A DNA stretch of 64,000 nt from a virus. Position 1 is the first letter of the stretch. Every line of letters begins with the position of its first letter. The DNA lies in IMG/VR virus record IMGVR_UViG_3300033993_001384, positions 1 to 64,000 of that record. One strand, written 5' to 3'. The notes under the pieces were generated by a model. That model was given only the letters and a program-made list of their open reading frames with translations. It was not told the DNA's origin and ran no database searches. Both the position numbers and the translations under genes were made by a program. This document shows positions 1 to 9,216 of the stretch, piece by piece.

Positions 1-3000
1 GAAAGACCAAATTCCCGCAGGTATGGTTGATACATTCGGATAAGTTGAGGGTGTTAAATATGATTGAATAGTTGATGTTACACCATTCGCAATAGTAACC
101 GTAACTGTTTGTTGTGACCCTGATGTCGATATTGGTGAAAATTCTTTATAAGGGGTTTGTGTTACTGATTCGTTAAAGTAATAAACAGCACCACCTGAAA
201 TACCATTAACACCGCTCGTACCACTAGAACCTGATGTTCCTGATGAACCTGAAGTTCCTGAAGAACCGCTTGTTCCTGAAGAACCTGACGTTCCTGATGA
301 ACCACTTGTTCCATCAATACCCGAAGAACCTGAAGTACCGCTTGAACCTGATGTTCCACTAACTCCTGAAGAACCACTTGTTCCACTTGAACCTGATGTA
401 CCTGAAGAACCGCTAGTTCCATCAATACCACTTGAACCTGAAGTTCCTGAAGAACCGCTTGTTCCATCAATACCTGAAGAACCTGAAGTTCCGCTTGAAC
501 CTGATGTTCCTGACGTTCCTGATGAACCTGAAGTTCCTGAAGAACCTGAAGTACCTGAAGAACCACTTGTTCCACTAGAACCTGATGTTCCCGAAGAACC
601 ACTTGTACCTGATGTACCACTAGAACCTGATGTACCACTAGTTCCTGACGAACCACTTGTTCCACTTGAACCTGATGTACCATCTATTCCACTTGAACCC
701 GAAGTTCCTGACGAACCACTTGTCCCTGAAGTTCCTGAAGAACCACTTGTACCTGAAGAGCCGCTTGTACCGTCTATACCACTTGAACCAGAAGTTCCTG
801 AAGAACCTGAAGTTCCACTAGAACCTGAAGTCCCTGAAGAACCACTTGTTCCATCAATACCACTAGAACCTGATGTCCCTGAAGAACCACTTGTTCCTGA
901 TGTTCCACTTGAACCACTTGTTCCACTTGAACCGCTTGTCCCACTAGTCCCTGAAGAACCTGAAGTTCCACTAGAACCTGAAGTCCCTGAAGAACCACTT
1001 GTTCCATCAATACCACTAGAACCTGATGTCCCTGAAGAACCACTTGTTCCTGATGTTCCACTTGAACCACTTGTTCCATCAATACCACTTGAACCTGATG
1101 TTCCCGAAGAACCTGAAGTTCCACTTGTGCCTGATGAACCTGAAGTACCACTAGAACCTGAAGTCCCTGAAGAACCACTTGTTCCTGAAGTCCCTGAAGA
1201 ACCACTTGTACCATCTATACCGCTAGAACCTGATGTTCCACTAGAACCACTTGTCCCACTTGAACCTGATGTTCCTGATGAACCGCTAGTTCCATCAATA
1301 CCACTTGAACCTGAAGTTCCCGAAGAACCTGAAGTTCCCGAAGAACCTGATGTACCATCGATACCTGAAGAACCTGAAGTCCCACTTGTTCCTGACGAAC
1401 CACTCGTACCTGAAGAACCCGAAGTTCCATCTACACCGCTTGAACCAGAAGTTCCTGATGAACCTGAAGTACCATCAATACCACTAGACCCTGAAGTCCC
1501 TGATGAACCACTTGTACCATCTATACCGCTAGAACCTGATGTCCCGCTAGAACCTGATGTCCCACTAGAACCACTTGTACCTGAAGAACCTGAAGTTCCA
1601 CTTGTTCCTGATGAACCTGAAGTTCCACTTGTTCCTGATGAACCTGATGTTCCACTAGAACCTGATGTCCCACTTGTACCTGATGAACCGCTAGTTCCAT
1701 CAATACCACTTGAACCAGAAGTCCCTGATGAACCACTTGTACCATCTATACCGCTAGAACCTGATGTCCCGCTAGAACCTGATGTCCCACTAGAACCACT
1801 TGTACCTGAAGAACCTGATGTCCCTGAAGAACCGCTAGTTCCATCAATACCACTTGAACCTGAAGTTCCCGAAGAACCTGAAGTTCCCGAAGAACCTGAT
1901 GTACCATCGATACCTGAAGAACCTGAAGTTCCACTTGTACCACTAGAACCACTTGTACCTGATGAACCACTTGTTCCTGAAGTCCCTGAAGAACCACTTG
2001 TCCCATCTATACCGCTAGACCCTGATGTTCCCGAAGAACCGCTTGTTCCCGAAGAACCACTTGTTCCTGAAGAACCTGATGTTCCATCTATACCACTAGA
2101 ACCGGATGTTCCTGAAGAACCTGAAGAACCGCTTGTACCGTCTATACCACTAGAACCTGACGTTCCTGACGAACCACTTGAACCTGACGTTCCTGATGTT
2201 CCGCTTGAACCTGATGTTCCTGATGAACCACTTGTTCCGTCTATACCTGAAGAACCGCTAGTTCCTGAAGAACCTGATGTTCCATCTATACCTGAAGAAC
2301 CTGAAGTCCCTGAAGAACCTGATGTTCCTGAAGAACCTGATGTTCCCGAAGAACCTGATGTTCCATCTATACCACTAGAACCGGATGTTCCTGAAGAACC
2401 TGATGTTCCATCTATACCTGAAGAACCTGAAGTCCCTGAAGAACCACTTGAACCTGACGTTCCTGATGTTCCACTTGAACCTGATGTTCCTGATGAACCA
2501 CTTGTTCCGTCTATACCTGAAGAACCGCTAGTTCCTGAAGAACCTGATGTTCCGTCTATACCTGAAGAACCTGATGTTCCTGAAGAACCACTTGAACCTG
2601 ATGTGCCTGACGTTCCAGAAGAACCACTAGTACCTGAAGTACCTGAAGAACCTGAAGTCCCTGATGAACCGCTTGTTCCATCTATACCTGAAGAACCTGA
2701 TGTTCCACTAGACCCTGAAGTCCCTGATGTTCCTGATGAACCGCTAGTTCCATCTACACCTGAAGAACCCGATGTTCCTGATGAGCCACTTGTTCCATCA
2801 ACACCTGATGAACCTGATGTTCCTGATGAGCCACTTGTTCCACTAGACCCTGAAGTTCCTGATGTTCCTGATGAACCACTTGTTCCGTCTATACCGCTTG
2901 AACCTGATGTTCCTGATGAACCACTAGTTCCATCTATACCACTAGACCCTGAAGTCCCAGACGAACCACTTGTTCCTGAAGAACCCGAAGTTCCTGACGA

Positions 3001-4380
3001 ACCACTTGTTCCGTCTATACCTGAAGAACCTGATGTTCCTGATGAACCACTAGTCCCTGAAGAACCACTTGTTCCTGAAGAACCTGAAGAACCACTTGTT
3101 CCTGATGTTCCTGATGAACCACTTGTACCATCTATACCACTAGACCCTGAAGTTCCTGACGAACCACTTGTTCCTGACGAACCACTTGTCCCTGAAGAAC
3201 CACTTGTTCCTGAAGAACCTGATGTACCATTTGTTCCACTTGAACCACTTGAACCTGAAGTACCGTTTATACCTGAAGAGCCACTTGTCCCTGAAGAACC
3301 ACTTGTCCCTGAAGAACCACTTGTTCCTGACGAACCTGATGTACCACTTGAACCTGAAGTCCCTGAAGAACCACTTGTTCCGGCAGTTCCTGAAGTTGAA
3401 GTATACGCTACAGCCGCGACACCTACATTTTTTATATCAACAATAATTGAAGGTGCCGCAGGTATTAATGGTGATGTTTGACCACTAATTGCCGTTAATT
3501 GAACACCTGTTTTAGTTGCTGAAAACGCAATTTCAATATAATCTCCTTGATTTAATTGAAGTATTGTTTGTATATATGGTAATGCTTTAATATTAGGGCT
3601 CGCAAAACCTTCAACACTATTTGTCCTGTCAACATTATTACCATTTATTTTTAACCAAACATTAACATCTAAATCACCATTAAATAGAGTTTTTTCAACC
3701 ATTGGTGAAAACCCAATTTCATATATACCATTATATTGGATTGTAATTTTTGACCCATTAACAATTGAAATACCATTTTCTATTTCAACAGTATCATAAG
3801 TTACGATATATTCGGTATTTGCAGAAGTAGCAAATTGAGTTTGAGAACTACTATATGTTGCATAATAGTTAGCGACACCTATACCTGATGTCCCTGACGA
3901 ACCACTTGTCCCTGATGAACCACTAGTTCCATCTATACCACTAGACCCTGAAGTTCCTGAAGAACCTGACGTTCCTGATGAACCACTTGTTCCGTCTATA
4001 CCCGAAGAACCTGATGTTCCTGAAGTACCGGCTTGAGCAATTAAACCCCAATTGAAATTGGTGTCCGGAGCACCTCCACCTGATGGTATTGTTGTTGTTG
4101 CAAGATATGAACTACCATTATAATAGACAACATCTCCTTCAATATAATTAATTGAAGATGACCAAGTCCCTTTCCAAATAAAACTTTTTCCGTCAATACC
4201 GGAAGTTCCACTTGTACCTGATGAGCCAGAAGTTCCCGCACTAAATTGTGCAGTTAAGGCTGAATAATATATGTAATTTGTCTGTCCGGTAGGTACCAGG
4301 TCATAGTTTACTATAACTAAAAGAGATTCCGGAAATGCCGAAAACGCTTGAGGTAACTGTGAAATAGGTATATTTGCCAT
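1..4380 (-). CDS. Giant collagen-like fibre protein with C1q-like domain (3' end beyond window)
   Basis: The reading frame starts at ATG 4380 and is still open at base 1, so more than 1,450 residues are encoded. The N-terminus reads MANIPISQLPQAFSAF. Short Gly-X-Y patches (GTS, GSS, GID triplets) occur near residues 48-60 and 117-166. Residues about 170-300 resemble a C1q/TNF-like jelly roll, with YNGIYEIGFSP and LNQGDYIEIAFSA. From about residue 325 to 1395 the chain is almost unbroken Gly-X-Y, mostly GTS and GSS with GID, GVD and GIN interruptions. After the tract it becomes globular again. Collagen-like tracts are known in phage tail fibres, where they form rigid triple helices. It is the last gene of the minus-strand surface cluster. 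I infer a long trimeric tail fibre or capsid fibre; receptor binding is not shown. Confidence 0.85.
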   Translation of the reverse strand, partial: MANIPISQLPQAFSAFPESLLVIVNYDLVPTGQTNYIYYSALTAQFSAGTSGSSGTSGTSGIDGKSFIWKGTWSSSINYIEGDVVYYNGSSYLATTTIPSGGGAPDTNFNWGLIAQAGTSGTSGSSGIDGTSGSSGTSGSSGTSGSSGIDGTSGSSGTSGSSGTSGIGVANYYATYSSSQTQFATSANTEYIVTYDTVEIENGISIVNGSKITIQYNGIYEIGFSPMVEKTLFNGDLDVNVWLKINGNNVDRTNSVEGFASPNIKALPYIQTILQLNQGDYIEIAFSATKTGVQLTAISGQTSPLIPAAPSIIVDIKNVGVAAVAYTSTSGTAGTSGSSGTSGSSGTSGSSGTSGSSGTSGSSGTSGSSGINGTSGSSGSSGTNGTSGSSGTSGSSGTSGSSGTSGSSGTSGSSGIDGTSGSSGTSGTSGSSGSSGTSGSSGTSGSSGTSGSSGIDGTSGSSGTSGSSGTSGSSGTSGSSGIDGTSGSSGTSGSSGIDGTSGSSGTSGTSGSSGTSGSSGTSGSSGVDGTSGSSGTSGSSGVDGTSGSSGTSGTSGSSGTSGSSGIDGTSGSSGTSGSSGTSGTSGSSGTSGTSGSSGSSGTSGSSGIDGTSGSSGTSGSSGIDGTSGSSGTSGSSGTSGTSGSSGSSGTSGSSGIDGTSGSSGTSGSSGIDGTSGSSGTSGSSGTSGSSGTSGSSGIDGTSGSSGTSGSSGIDGTSGSSGTSGSSGTSGTSGSSGSSGTSGSSGIDGTSGSSGSSGTSGSSGIDGTSGSSGTSGSSGTSGSSGTSGSSGIDGTSGSSGTSGTSGSSGTSGSSGTSGTSGSSGIDGTSGSSGTSGSSGTSGSSGIDGTSGSSGTSGSSGTSGSSGTSGSSGTSGSSGIDGTSGSSGTSGSSGIDGTSGSSGTSGTSGSSGTSGSSGTSGTSGSSGTSGTSGSSGTSGSSGTSGSSGTSGSSGIDGTSGSSGTSGSSGIDGTSGSSGTSGSSGVDGTSGSSGTSGSSGTSGTSGSSGIDGTSGSSGTSGSSGTSGSSGIDGTSGSSGTSGSSGTSGSSGTSGSSGIDGTSGSSGTSGTSGSSGTSGSSGTSGSSGTSGTSGSSGTSGSSGIDGTSGSSGTSGTSGSSGTSGSSGIDGTSGSSGTSGSSGTSGSSGTSGTSGSSGTSGSSGTSGTSGSSGTSGSSGIDGTSGSSGTSGSSGTSGSSGTSGSSGIDGTSGSSGTSGSSGTSGTSGSSGTSGSSGIDGTSGSSGTSGSSGTSGTSGSSGTSGTSGSSGTSGSSGTSGSSGTSGSSGTSGSSGTSGTSGSSGTSGSSGIDGTSGSSGTSGSSGIDGTSGSSGTSGSSGTSGSSGVSGTSGSSGTSGSSGIDGTSGSSGTSGSSGTSGSSGTSGSSGTSGSSGTSGVNGISGGAVYYFNESVTQTPYKEFSPISTSGSQQTVTVTIANGVTSTIQSYLTPSTYPNVSTIPAGIWSF
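190..3405 (-). repeat. Gly-X-Y (collagen-like) coding repeat
   Basis: About 3.2 kb of degenerate 9-bp and 18-bp units encode roughly 350 consecutive Gly-X-Y triplets. X-Y is nearly always Thr-Ser or Ser-Ser, with an Ile-Asp triplet recurring every few units. Synonymous codons vary (ggt/gga, tca/tct/agt), so the protein periodicity is more conserved than the DNA, which argues for selection on the protein. Opposite-strand and off-frame open stretches here (for example a Glu/Pro/Val-rich plus-strand frame at 1127-3481) are by-products of the repeat. Confidence 0.9.
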
Positions 4381-4405
4381 CTATATGTCTAAAGTTATTT
4401 ATCCT

Positions 4406-4412
4406 ATAAATA
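4406..4412 (-). promoter_or_regulatory. TATTTAT motif upstream of the collagen-like fibre gene
   Basis: The coding strand reads GTATTTATAGG 25 nt before the ATG at 4380. The same motif precedes most structural genes in the window and is a candidate phage late promoter element. Confidence 0.4.
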
Positions 4413-4448
4413 CTTGTGAAATCAGTATTTACTCAACAAACTAAAAAA

Positions 4449-4479
4449 ATAAATCCCCCAATTAATTTGGAGGATTTAA
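4449..4479 (-). terminator. Hairpin terminator after the oxygenase-like gene
   Basis: The minus strand reads AAATCCTCC-AAATTAATT-GGGGGATTT followed by a T-rich run. It lies just after the stop at 4493 and before the fibre gene. Confidence 0.6.
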
Positions 4480-4492
4480 TATTTGTTAATTA

Positions 4493-5125
4493 TTATTTTT
4501 TATTTTGAAAATAATTTTCAATTCTACGGCTTAATCTTATTCTTGGGTCATTTTCATTTCTACCTAAAACATTATATGGTACTAAAAACCCAAAACTTAA
4601 AAAAACTCTTCTTGAGTTAAACTCCTCTGTCCAATGTTTATATAGTGACGCTTCAAAACAATACAAATCTTTTTGTTCTATAGTTGGGGATGATTTATCT
4701 ATAAAAATTTTATAATCTTCAGATAAAACACTTATATTACATTTGTAATTAATGTATCCATCAACAGATGCGTCGTAATGTGGTTGTATTCTACCACCCT
4801 TATTCATATCAACAGCTTGAAGAAATATATTATCAAGGGGTATATTATTTTCCTTTGAGATTCTTTCAAAGATGTTCATTATAATTTGTGGGACTTCTTG
4901 GTTTGAAACTTTAGAAACCGATTGAAAATTTGTAATGTAGTTTGTAAGTTTAGTCTTTGAAATATCTATAATACAAGATTTACCCTTCAGTGCTTTTGAA
5001 ATTTCACTTAAGTGGTAATTGGGGTCGCCGTCTTCCGGATGTAACGAATCAACCCAACTAACGAGTTGTAAAACCTCGTCATCGTTAATAAACCCTTTTA
5101 CTATTTTATAATCTTCACTCCCCAT
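4493..5125 (-). CDS. Putative 2OG-Fe(II) oxygenase-fold protein
   Basis: This 210-residue protein shows the facial-triad pattern of 2-oxoglutarate/Fe(II) dioxygenases: H116-Y-D118 within QPHYD, a distal H164 in KHW, and R172/R173 seven to eight residues on, leading into the strand VFLSFGF. Spacing and strand pattern fit the double-stranded beta-helix fold (prolyl hydroxylase or AlkB-like). Large phages often carry such enzymes, with substrates ranging from nucleobases to proline and lysine side chains. The substrate cannot be read from sequence. Its start overlaps the preceding gene by 25 nt, indicating co-transcription. A hydroxylase acting on a structural protein is possible but is inference. 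Confidence 0.6.
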   Translation of the reverse strand: MGSEDYKIVKGFINDDEVLQLVSWVDSLHPEDGDPNYHLSEISKALKGKSCIIDISKTKLTNYITNFQSVSKVSNQEVPQIIMNIFERISKENNIPLDNIFLQAVDMNKGGRIQPHYDASVDGYINYKCNISVLSEDYKIFIDKSSPTIEQKDLYCFEASLYKHWTEEFNSRRVFLSFGFLVPYNVLGRNENDPRIRLSRRIENYFQNKK

Positions 5126-5349
5126 TTATTAAGAAATTCTTTTGGACCGATTTCTAACTCCATTATAGATAAGTTTTTTTTATTGTAAATCAGCATCATT
5201 TTTTCTTCAGAACCGGCCATTGTACAAAACCAATGAGTTGCAGGTTCTTCTCCTGTTGGGGAACAAGGTATTTTCATTACATTTTTATTTACCCAAGCTT
5301 CTCTAACTTGTTCTACCTTATCGTTTTCTGTTAAAATATTTATTCTCAT
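5101..5349 (-). CDS. Small hypothetical protein
   Basis: Eighty-two residues, starting MRINILTENDKVEQVREAW. No family was recognised. The central PCSPTGEEPATHWFCTMAG has two cysteines and one histidine but no complete metal-binding pattern. It overlaps the downstream oxygenase-like gene by 25 nt and follows the upstream small gene by one base, so the three appear to form one operon. Confidence 0.6.
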   Translation of the reverse strand: MRINILTENDKVEQVREAWVNKNVMKIPCSPTGEEPATHWFCTMAGSEEKMMLIYNKKNLSIMELEIGPKEFLNKWGVKIIK

Positions 5350-5350
5350 A

Positions 5351-5593
5351 TTATTTATTTTTTAATAAATTAAGTAGTTCTTTTTTTTCTTCTCTTGATT
5401 TCGGTTTACTCTTGAACAAATTAAAAACTTCAGTAATTTCTTCAGAAGTATATGTATTAAGTAATGTAGTTTTAGTATCCTCACACTCTCTGTGTGTCAT
5501 TTCATAAGCCTCCTTTGAGTTATCAACCCAAATATCGTTTTCTAAAGATTGTAGAAACTTATTATCACTTTTTCTTTTAATATATTTTATCAT
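5351..5593 (-). CDS. Small basic hypothetical protein with MIKYIKRK N-terminus
   Basis: I chose the internal ATG at 5593, giving MIKYIKRKSDNKFLQ and 80 residues; a longer frame begins at 5632 but would overlap the upstream gene. The first eight residues match the start of the unrelated-looking 147-residue protein at 36647. The C-terminal half is charged and probably helical. The function is unknown. Confidence 0.6.
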   Translation of the reverse strand: MIKYIKRKSDNKFLQSLENDIWVDNSKEAYEMTHRECEDTKTTLLNTYTSEEITEVFNLFKSKPKSREEKKELLNLLKNK

Positions 5594-5612
5594 TTTTTTA
5601 ATTTTTATAAAG

Positions 5613-6575
5613 TTAGTCGTTGAAGACCTCAAAAGTTAATGTGCTATTAGCACAGAATTGATTTACTAAATTGGTTGGCATTTCTAAATTCACAAATCCA
5701 TCTCCAGCATCAGAATATGTCCCTAAATAACTCATATCTGGTTCAGAGTTTAAGTAAGTTATAAGTTCTGACATATCATTTACTGTACCATCTCCGTAAA
5801 GTGATTGAATGTAATTTCCATTACAAAACAAAGCAATACTAGTAAGAGTAATAGGAAACGATGATTCCACAGTTCCACTTAAAGTAATTGGTGTTGTATC
5901 AGTATCTTGTATAATTTGAATCTCAATAGGGAAATAATACAAACTATTAGAAACTGGTTCAGGAACACTAACATCAAAAACCGCAAGAAGAATACTATCG
6001 TCTTTTTCAATAACAGTATAGGGTAATACGAAAGTATCTATTGTGGTAGGACCAAAAAATGGTATTGCAACATTTCCACTTAAAACAAATGTTGTGTTTC
6101 TATTAAAAGTATTATACAATGGACCTGTGGTTGAATTAAACCCTACATAAACCCCTGTAAAATCCTCAATCCACTCAATATCGAATCCCAAGTTATTTTC
6201 TAATACTGTTACCGCTAAATTACCACTAGACACTAAAGTAGAACCGTTATCCCAATTTGTTGGTGTTTCTCCTGTTGCAATGAATACACATCCCGTTGTG
6301 TCTATAACTCCACTTGTTACATTAGCGATATTACTAAAACTATCACCACTAACATAAGTGGCTATGGTGTAAGTTTCACCTATAATAAAACCATCATTAA
6401 AACCACCAAAATCATTTAAGGTAGTACCAGTCTGAGAACCTATCTGAGTTAGTAGTGCTTTGTAAGTTGCTAAACTTCCTGTTGTAACTCCGGTAACACT
6501 TAAATTCCCATTAATTGTTATATTACCATTTATGGTTTGTCCCGATAAGTTATTTACTATGTATTTTGTTTCCAT
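5613..6575 (-). CDS. Putative tail or fibre structural protein
   Basis: This 320-residue protein begins METKYIVNNLSGQTINGNI and continues with NGNLSVTGVTTG, a Gly/Asn/Thr-rich beta pattern typical of phage fibre shaft and attachment segments. The rest is Thr/Ser/Val-rich with few lysines and no catalytic motif, consistent with a beta-structured virion protein. It sits two bases downstream of the large beta-helix protein gene in the same direction. The assignment to tail fibre or adaptor rests on composition and location only. Confidence 0.6.
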   Translation of the reverse strand: METKYIVNNLSGQTINGNITINGNLSVTGVTTGSLATYKALLTQIGSQTGTTLNDFGGFNDGFIIGETYTIATYVSGDSFSNIANVTSGVIDTTGCVFIATGETPTNWDNGSTLVSSGNLAVTVLENNLGFDIEWIEDFTGVYVGFNSTTGPLYNTFNRNTTFVLSGNVAIPFFGPTTIDTFVLPYTVIEKDDSILLAVFDVSVPEPVSNSLYYFPIEIQIIQDTDTTPITLSGTVESSFPITLTSIALFCNGNYIQSLYGDGTVNDMSELITYLNSEPDMSYLGTYSDAGDGFVNLEMPTNLVNQFCANSTLTFEVFND

Positions 6576-6577
6576 TT

Positions 6578-9178
6578 TTATTCGTTAATATTTTTTATTG
6601 TTAAGACATCACTTGCGTCGTAGTAAGATAATCTATTTGTTAGATTCGAGTTTTTGAAAATATTACAAGTATATAACTCATAAACTGAAGGGTTTTGACT
6701 AATACTTGTAACCGTAATGATTACATCATCAGAATAAACGGATTCAACAATTATGGTTATGTCTTCCGTACTACCAAACACATCTCCAGATATTGTTAAT
6801 AGCTCTCCAACTAAATAACCTGTGCCTCCCTGATTTAACACTACGCTACTAACTACTCCGCTAGTGACTGTAACATCAAAAGATGCGTTTTCGCCACTAC
6901 CCGTACCTTGAGCAAATATATTAGGATATGAACCTGTAACCCCTGTTATTCCAATCCCATTCCCTGAAAATGTAGTAATAATACCTGTGTCACCTCCAAT
7001 AGATGTACCTAATATTGTTATTGTATCACCAATAACATATAGTTTACCTGAATTATTTACACTAACATTAATAACACTTCCACTAACCACATCAATTTGA
7101 AATAATGCGTTAACACCATTACCATTAGTTGTACCACCAACATTACCATAACTAGAATCTGTAGCGGTGTTTCCTGTTGCAAAATAAGTAATACCACTTA
7201 TGTTTCCATAATTTGTGGTGAAATCGATATTATCTACATAGGTATCAACAATATTCCATTGGAAGTATTCCCCAATTGTGTTATTGTAAAAGTTATCAGG
7301 AATTGTATTGTTGTAAAAGTATTCACCAATAGTATTATCATTAAAATAATTTCCAATTCTATTTCCCTGATTATATGAACCACCAAAACCAAATCCATCT
7401 TGTATTTCATTACTTCGAAAATCTGTACCCAGTGTATTGTATAAAAATGAACCATAACAAGTATTAAATGAAAAATAATCCCCAATATTGTTATGTGATG
7501 TATTACCACTAAAAGTATTTGGTGAACACCCAAACCCTATATTATTAAATCCAAACTCCTCAAATATATCATTACCCTTAAAATCTGTTTTAATTTGGTT
7601 ACTCCAAAAATTACCTTGAATGTCGTTACCCTTAAAATTATTCATAATTTGGTTGTTTTCAAAAGTAAGTAAGTTGTCAACTCCACCAATTGTGTTTAGA
7701 TTGAAACCATTTAATATTGAATTTTTTCTAAACATAAAATATATTGTATTAGTATTAAAATCATCTCCTATACTATTTGAGTAGAAAGAGTTTGGTATGA
7801 TATTGTCATAAAAATTATCACCTATAAAATTGTCATTGAAGGACTGATTAATAATAAGATTGCTATAAAAGTCACCAACAATAGTATTGTTTCGGAATCC
7901 ACTATCTATGAGGTTATTATTAAAGCTGTCCCCAATATTATTGTTAATGAAATCACCATTTATATTCGTTAAGAAATTATTTGTGAAATATGAACCTATT
8001 CGGTTAAAATCAAAATCTTGTCCATCAGCATTTCCTAACATATTATTTTGAAAATAGTTACCAATCTGATTTGAGTCCATATCACAATCAATAATATTAT
8101 ATTGAAAATATGAACCTATAATATTTCCGTCAAAATTATTTGTTATTATATTATATTGACAATACGGTCCGACTATATTTGAGTTCATAACATCATTGAA
8201 GGTATTACTCACCACATTTCCACCAAATGTGTTATTTTCATATGGTCCGCTTAAAAATACGTTATTTGATAATATGAAAATATTATAATCAATATTATTC
8301 CCCAAGTATGTGTTATAATTATTCCCATCATTAAATGTATAATACTCCGCAAATTCATCATTAGTTGTTCCTGTGATATTACATTGGAATGGATTCATAT
8401 AATCAGGTAATCTTATCCCCGCAGAATAATAGACATTACTCACATTTGCTAATGTTCTACCTGTGACATACATTTCAACATTACTAACTATCGATGAAAT
8501 TTCATAATATTGGAAACTAGCTATCCCATTAATACCCGGTGAGTAAACTCCAAAAATATCACCAACAGTAAAATCAGTTGTGAATGATGTTCCTGATTGT
8601 GCTGTAGTAACTTGTCCGGTTGTACCATCCAAATTAATTTTACCATTATAGAATTGTTCTGAAAAATAACCAACATATCTTATAAATTGAACCGCTCTGA
8701 AATCATAGTCGGCTCTGTTATTAAATTGGTCAATTCTTTCAGTAATTCTACCTTTAGCCGGTCCACCTGTTACTTCAGTTATATTCCAAGTTATATCATA
8801 AGATATTTTATCTTGTGGGTGTAATGTTGAATATACCGTAGGAGAGAATCCTGTTGTTGATATTGCTAACAATAATATAGGTTCTGTTGACCCTGTCTTA
8901 TAATTACCGGTAGCTATTGGGGTACCATTAACATCATAGTTTGGTTGGTCGTAACACGTTTGGAAGTCAGTCATTAAATAATAACTTCCTGCGGTTAGTG
9001 TTTCACCTGTGGCGAATGAATATAACTCATCGTAAGTTCCTTCGTTATAGTTTGAATTAGTGAATGCCGAATATGCTATATGGTATGTGTCACCGCTCAA
9101 TTCTACGGGAAATAATGTATCGTTTGTTGGAAATTGTAAAAGAGATAATTCTCCGATTGTTTTACCTGTTAATGCCAT
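6578..9178 (-). CDS. Large beta-helix tail protein with FxxNxI repeats
   Basis: The protein has 866 residues. The N-terminal part (MALTGKTIGELSLLQFP, to about residue 280) looks like a virion attachment region. Residues about 285-640 hold tens of 10-11-residue repeats of the form F-x-x-N-x-I-G-x-x-F (for example NNTIGEYFYNNTI), the pattern of a right-handed beta-helix with stacked Asn and aromatic ladders. The C-terminal part has two copies of a motif resembling GSGENASFDVTVTSG...GGTGYLVGELLTI, common in structural proteins of T4-like phages. I infer a tailspike or fibre subunit. No glycosidase active site could be identified, so enzymatic activity is open. Confidence 0.75.
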   Translation of the reverse strand: MALTGKTIGELSLLQFPTNDTLFPVELSGDTYHIAYSAFTNSNYNEGTYDELYSFATGETLTAGSYYLMTDFQTCYDQPNYDVNGTPIATGNYKTGSTEPILLLAISTTGFSPTVYSTLHPQDKISYDITWNITEVTGGPAKGRITERIDQFNNRADYDFRAVQFIRYVGYFSEQFYNGKINLDGTTGQVTTAQSGTSFTTDFTVGDIFGVYSPGINGIASFQYYEISSIVSNVEMYVTGRTLANVSNVYYSAGIRLPDYMNPFQCNITGTTNDEFAEYYTFNDGNNYNTYLGNNIDYNIFILSNNVFLSGPYENNTFGGNVVSNTFNDVMNSNIVGPYCQYNIITNNFDGNIIGSYFQYNIIDCDMDSNQIGNYFQNNMLGNADGQDFDFNRIGSYFTNNFLTNINGDFINNNIGDSFNNNLIDSGFRNNTIVGDFYSNLIINQSFNDNFIGDNFYDNIIPNSFYSNSIGDDFNTNTIYFMFRKNSILNGFNLNTIGGVDNLLTFENNQIMNNFKGNDIQGNFWSNQIKTDFKGNDIFEEFGFNNIGFGCSPNTFSGNTSHNNIGDYFSFNTCYGSFLYNTLGTDFRSNEIQDGFGFGGSYNQGNRIGNYFNDNTIGEYFYNNTIPDNFYNNTIGEYFQWNIVDTYVDNIDFTTNYGNISGITYFATGNTATDSSYGNVGGTTNGNGVNALFQIDVVSGSVINVSVNNSGKLYVIGDTITILGTSIGGDTGIITTFSGNGIGITGVTGSYPNIFAQGTGSGENASFDVTVTSGVVSSVVLNQGGTGYLVGELLTISGDVFGSTEDITIIVESVYSDDVIITVTSISQNPSVYELYTCNIFKNSNLTNRLSYYDASDVLTIKNINE
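7250..8330 (-). repeat. Coding repeat for the FxxNxI beta-helix
   Basis: A periodic segment of about 30-33 bp per unit encodes F/Y-x-x-N-x-I/L steps over roughly 350 residues. DNA identity between units is low while the Phe/Asn/Ile spacing is kept, so selection appears to act on the protein fold. Confidence 0.7.
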
Positions 9179-9195
9179 AATTTGTTTTTTATTTT

Positions 9196-9202
9196 ATAAA
9201 TA
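9196..9202 (-). promoter_or_regulatory. TATTTAT motif upstream of the beta-helix protein gene
   Basis: The coding strand reads AATATTTATAAAAT, 17 nt before the ATG at 9178. It belongs to the window-wide motif class described in the findings. Confidence 0.4.
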
Positions 9203-9216
9203 TTTTTAATTTTATT

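Noticed and set aside
190-3405. CRISPR-like or satellite DNA array
   Set aside because: The 9-bp periodicity is codon-based (Gly-X-Y), units vary silently and there are no spacers.
1127-3481. Long plus-strand open frame rich in EEPLVP, and minus-strand MVHQVQ-type frames
   Set aside because: These are antisense and off-frame readings of the Gly-X-Y repeat; the minus frame from 4380 explains the region with normal flanking domains.
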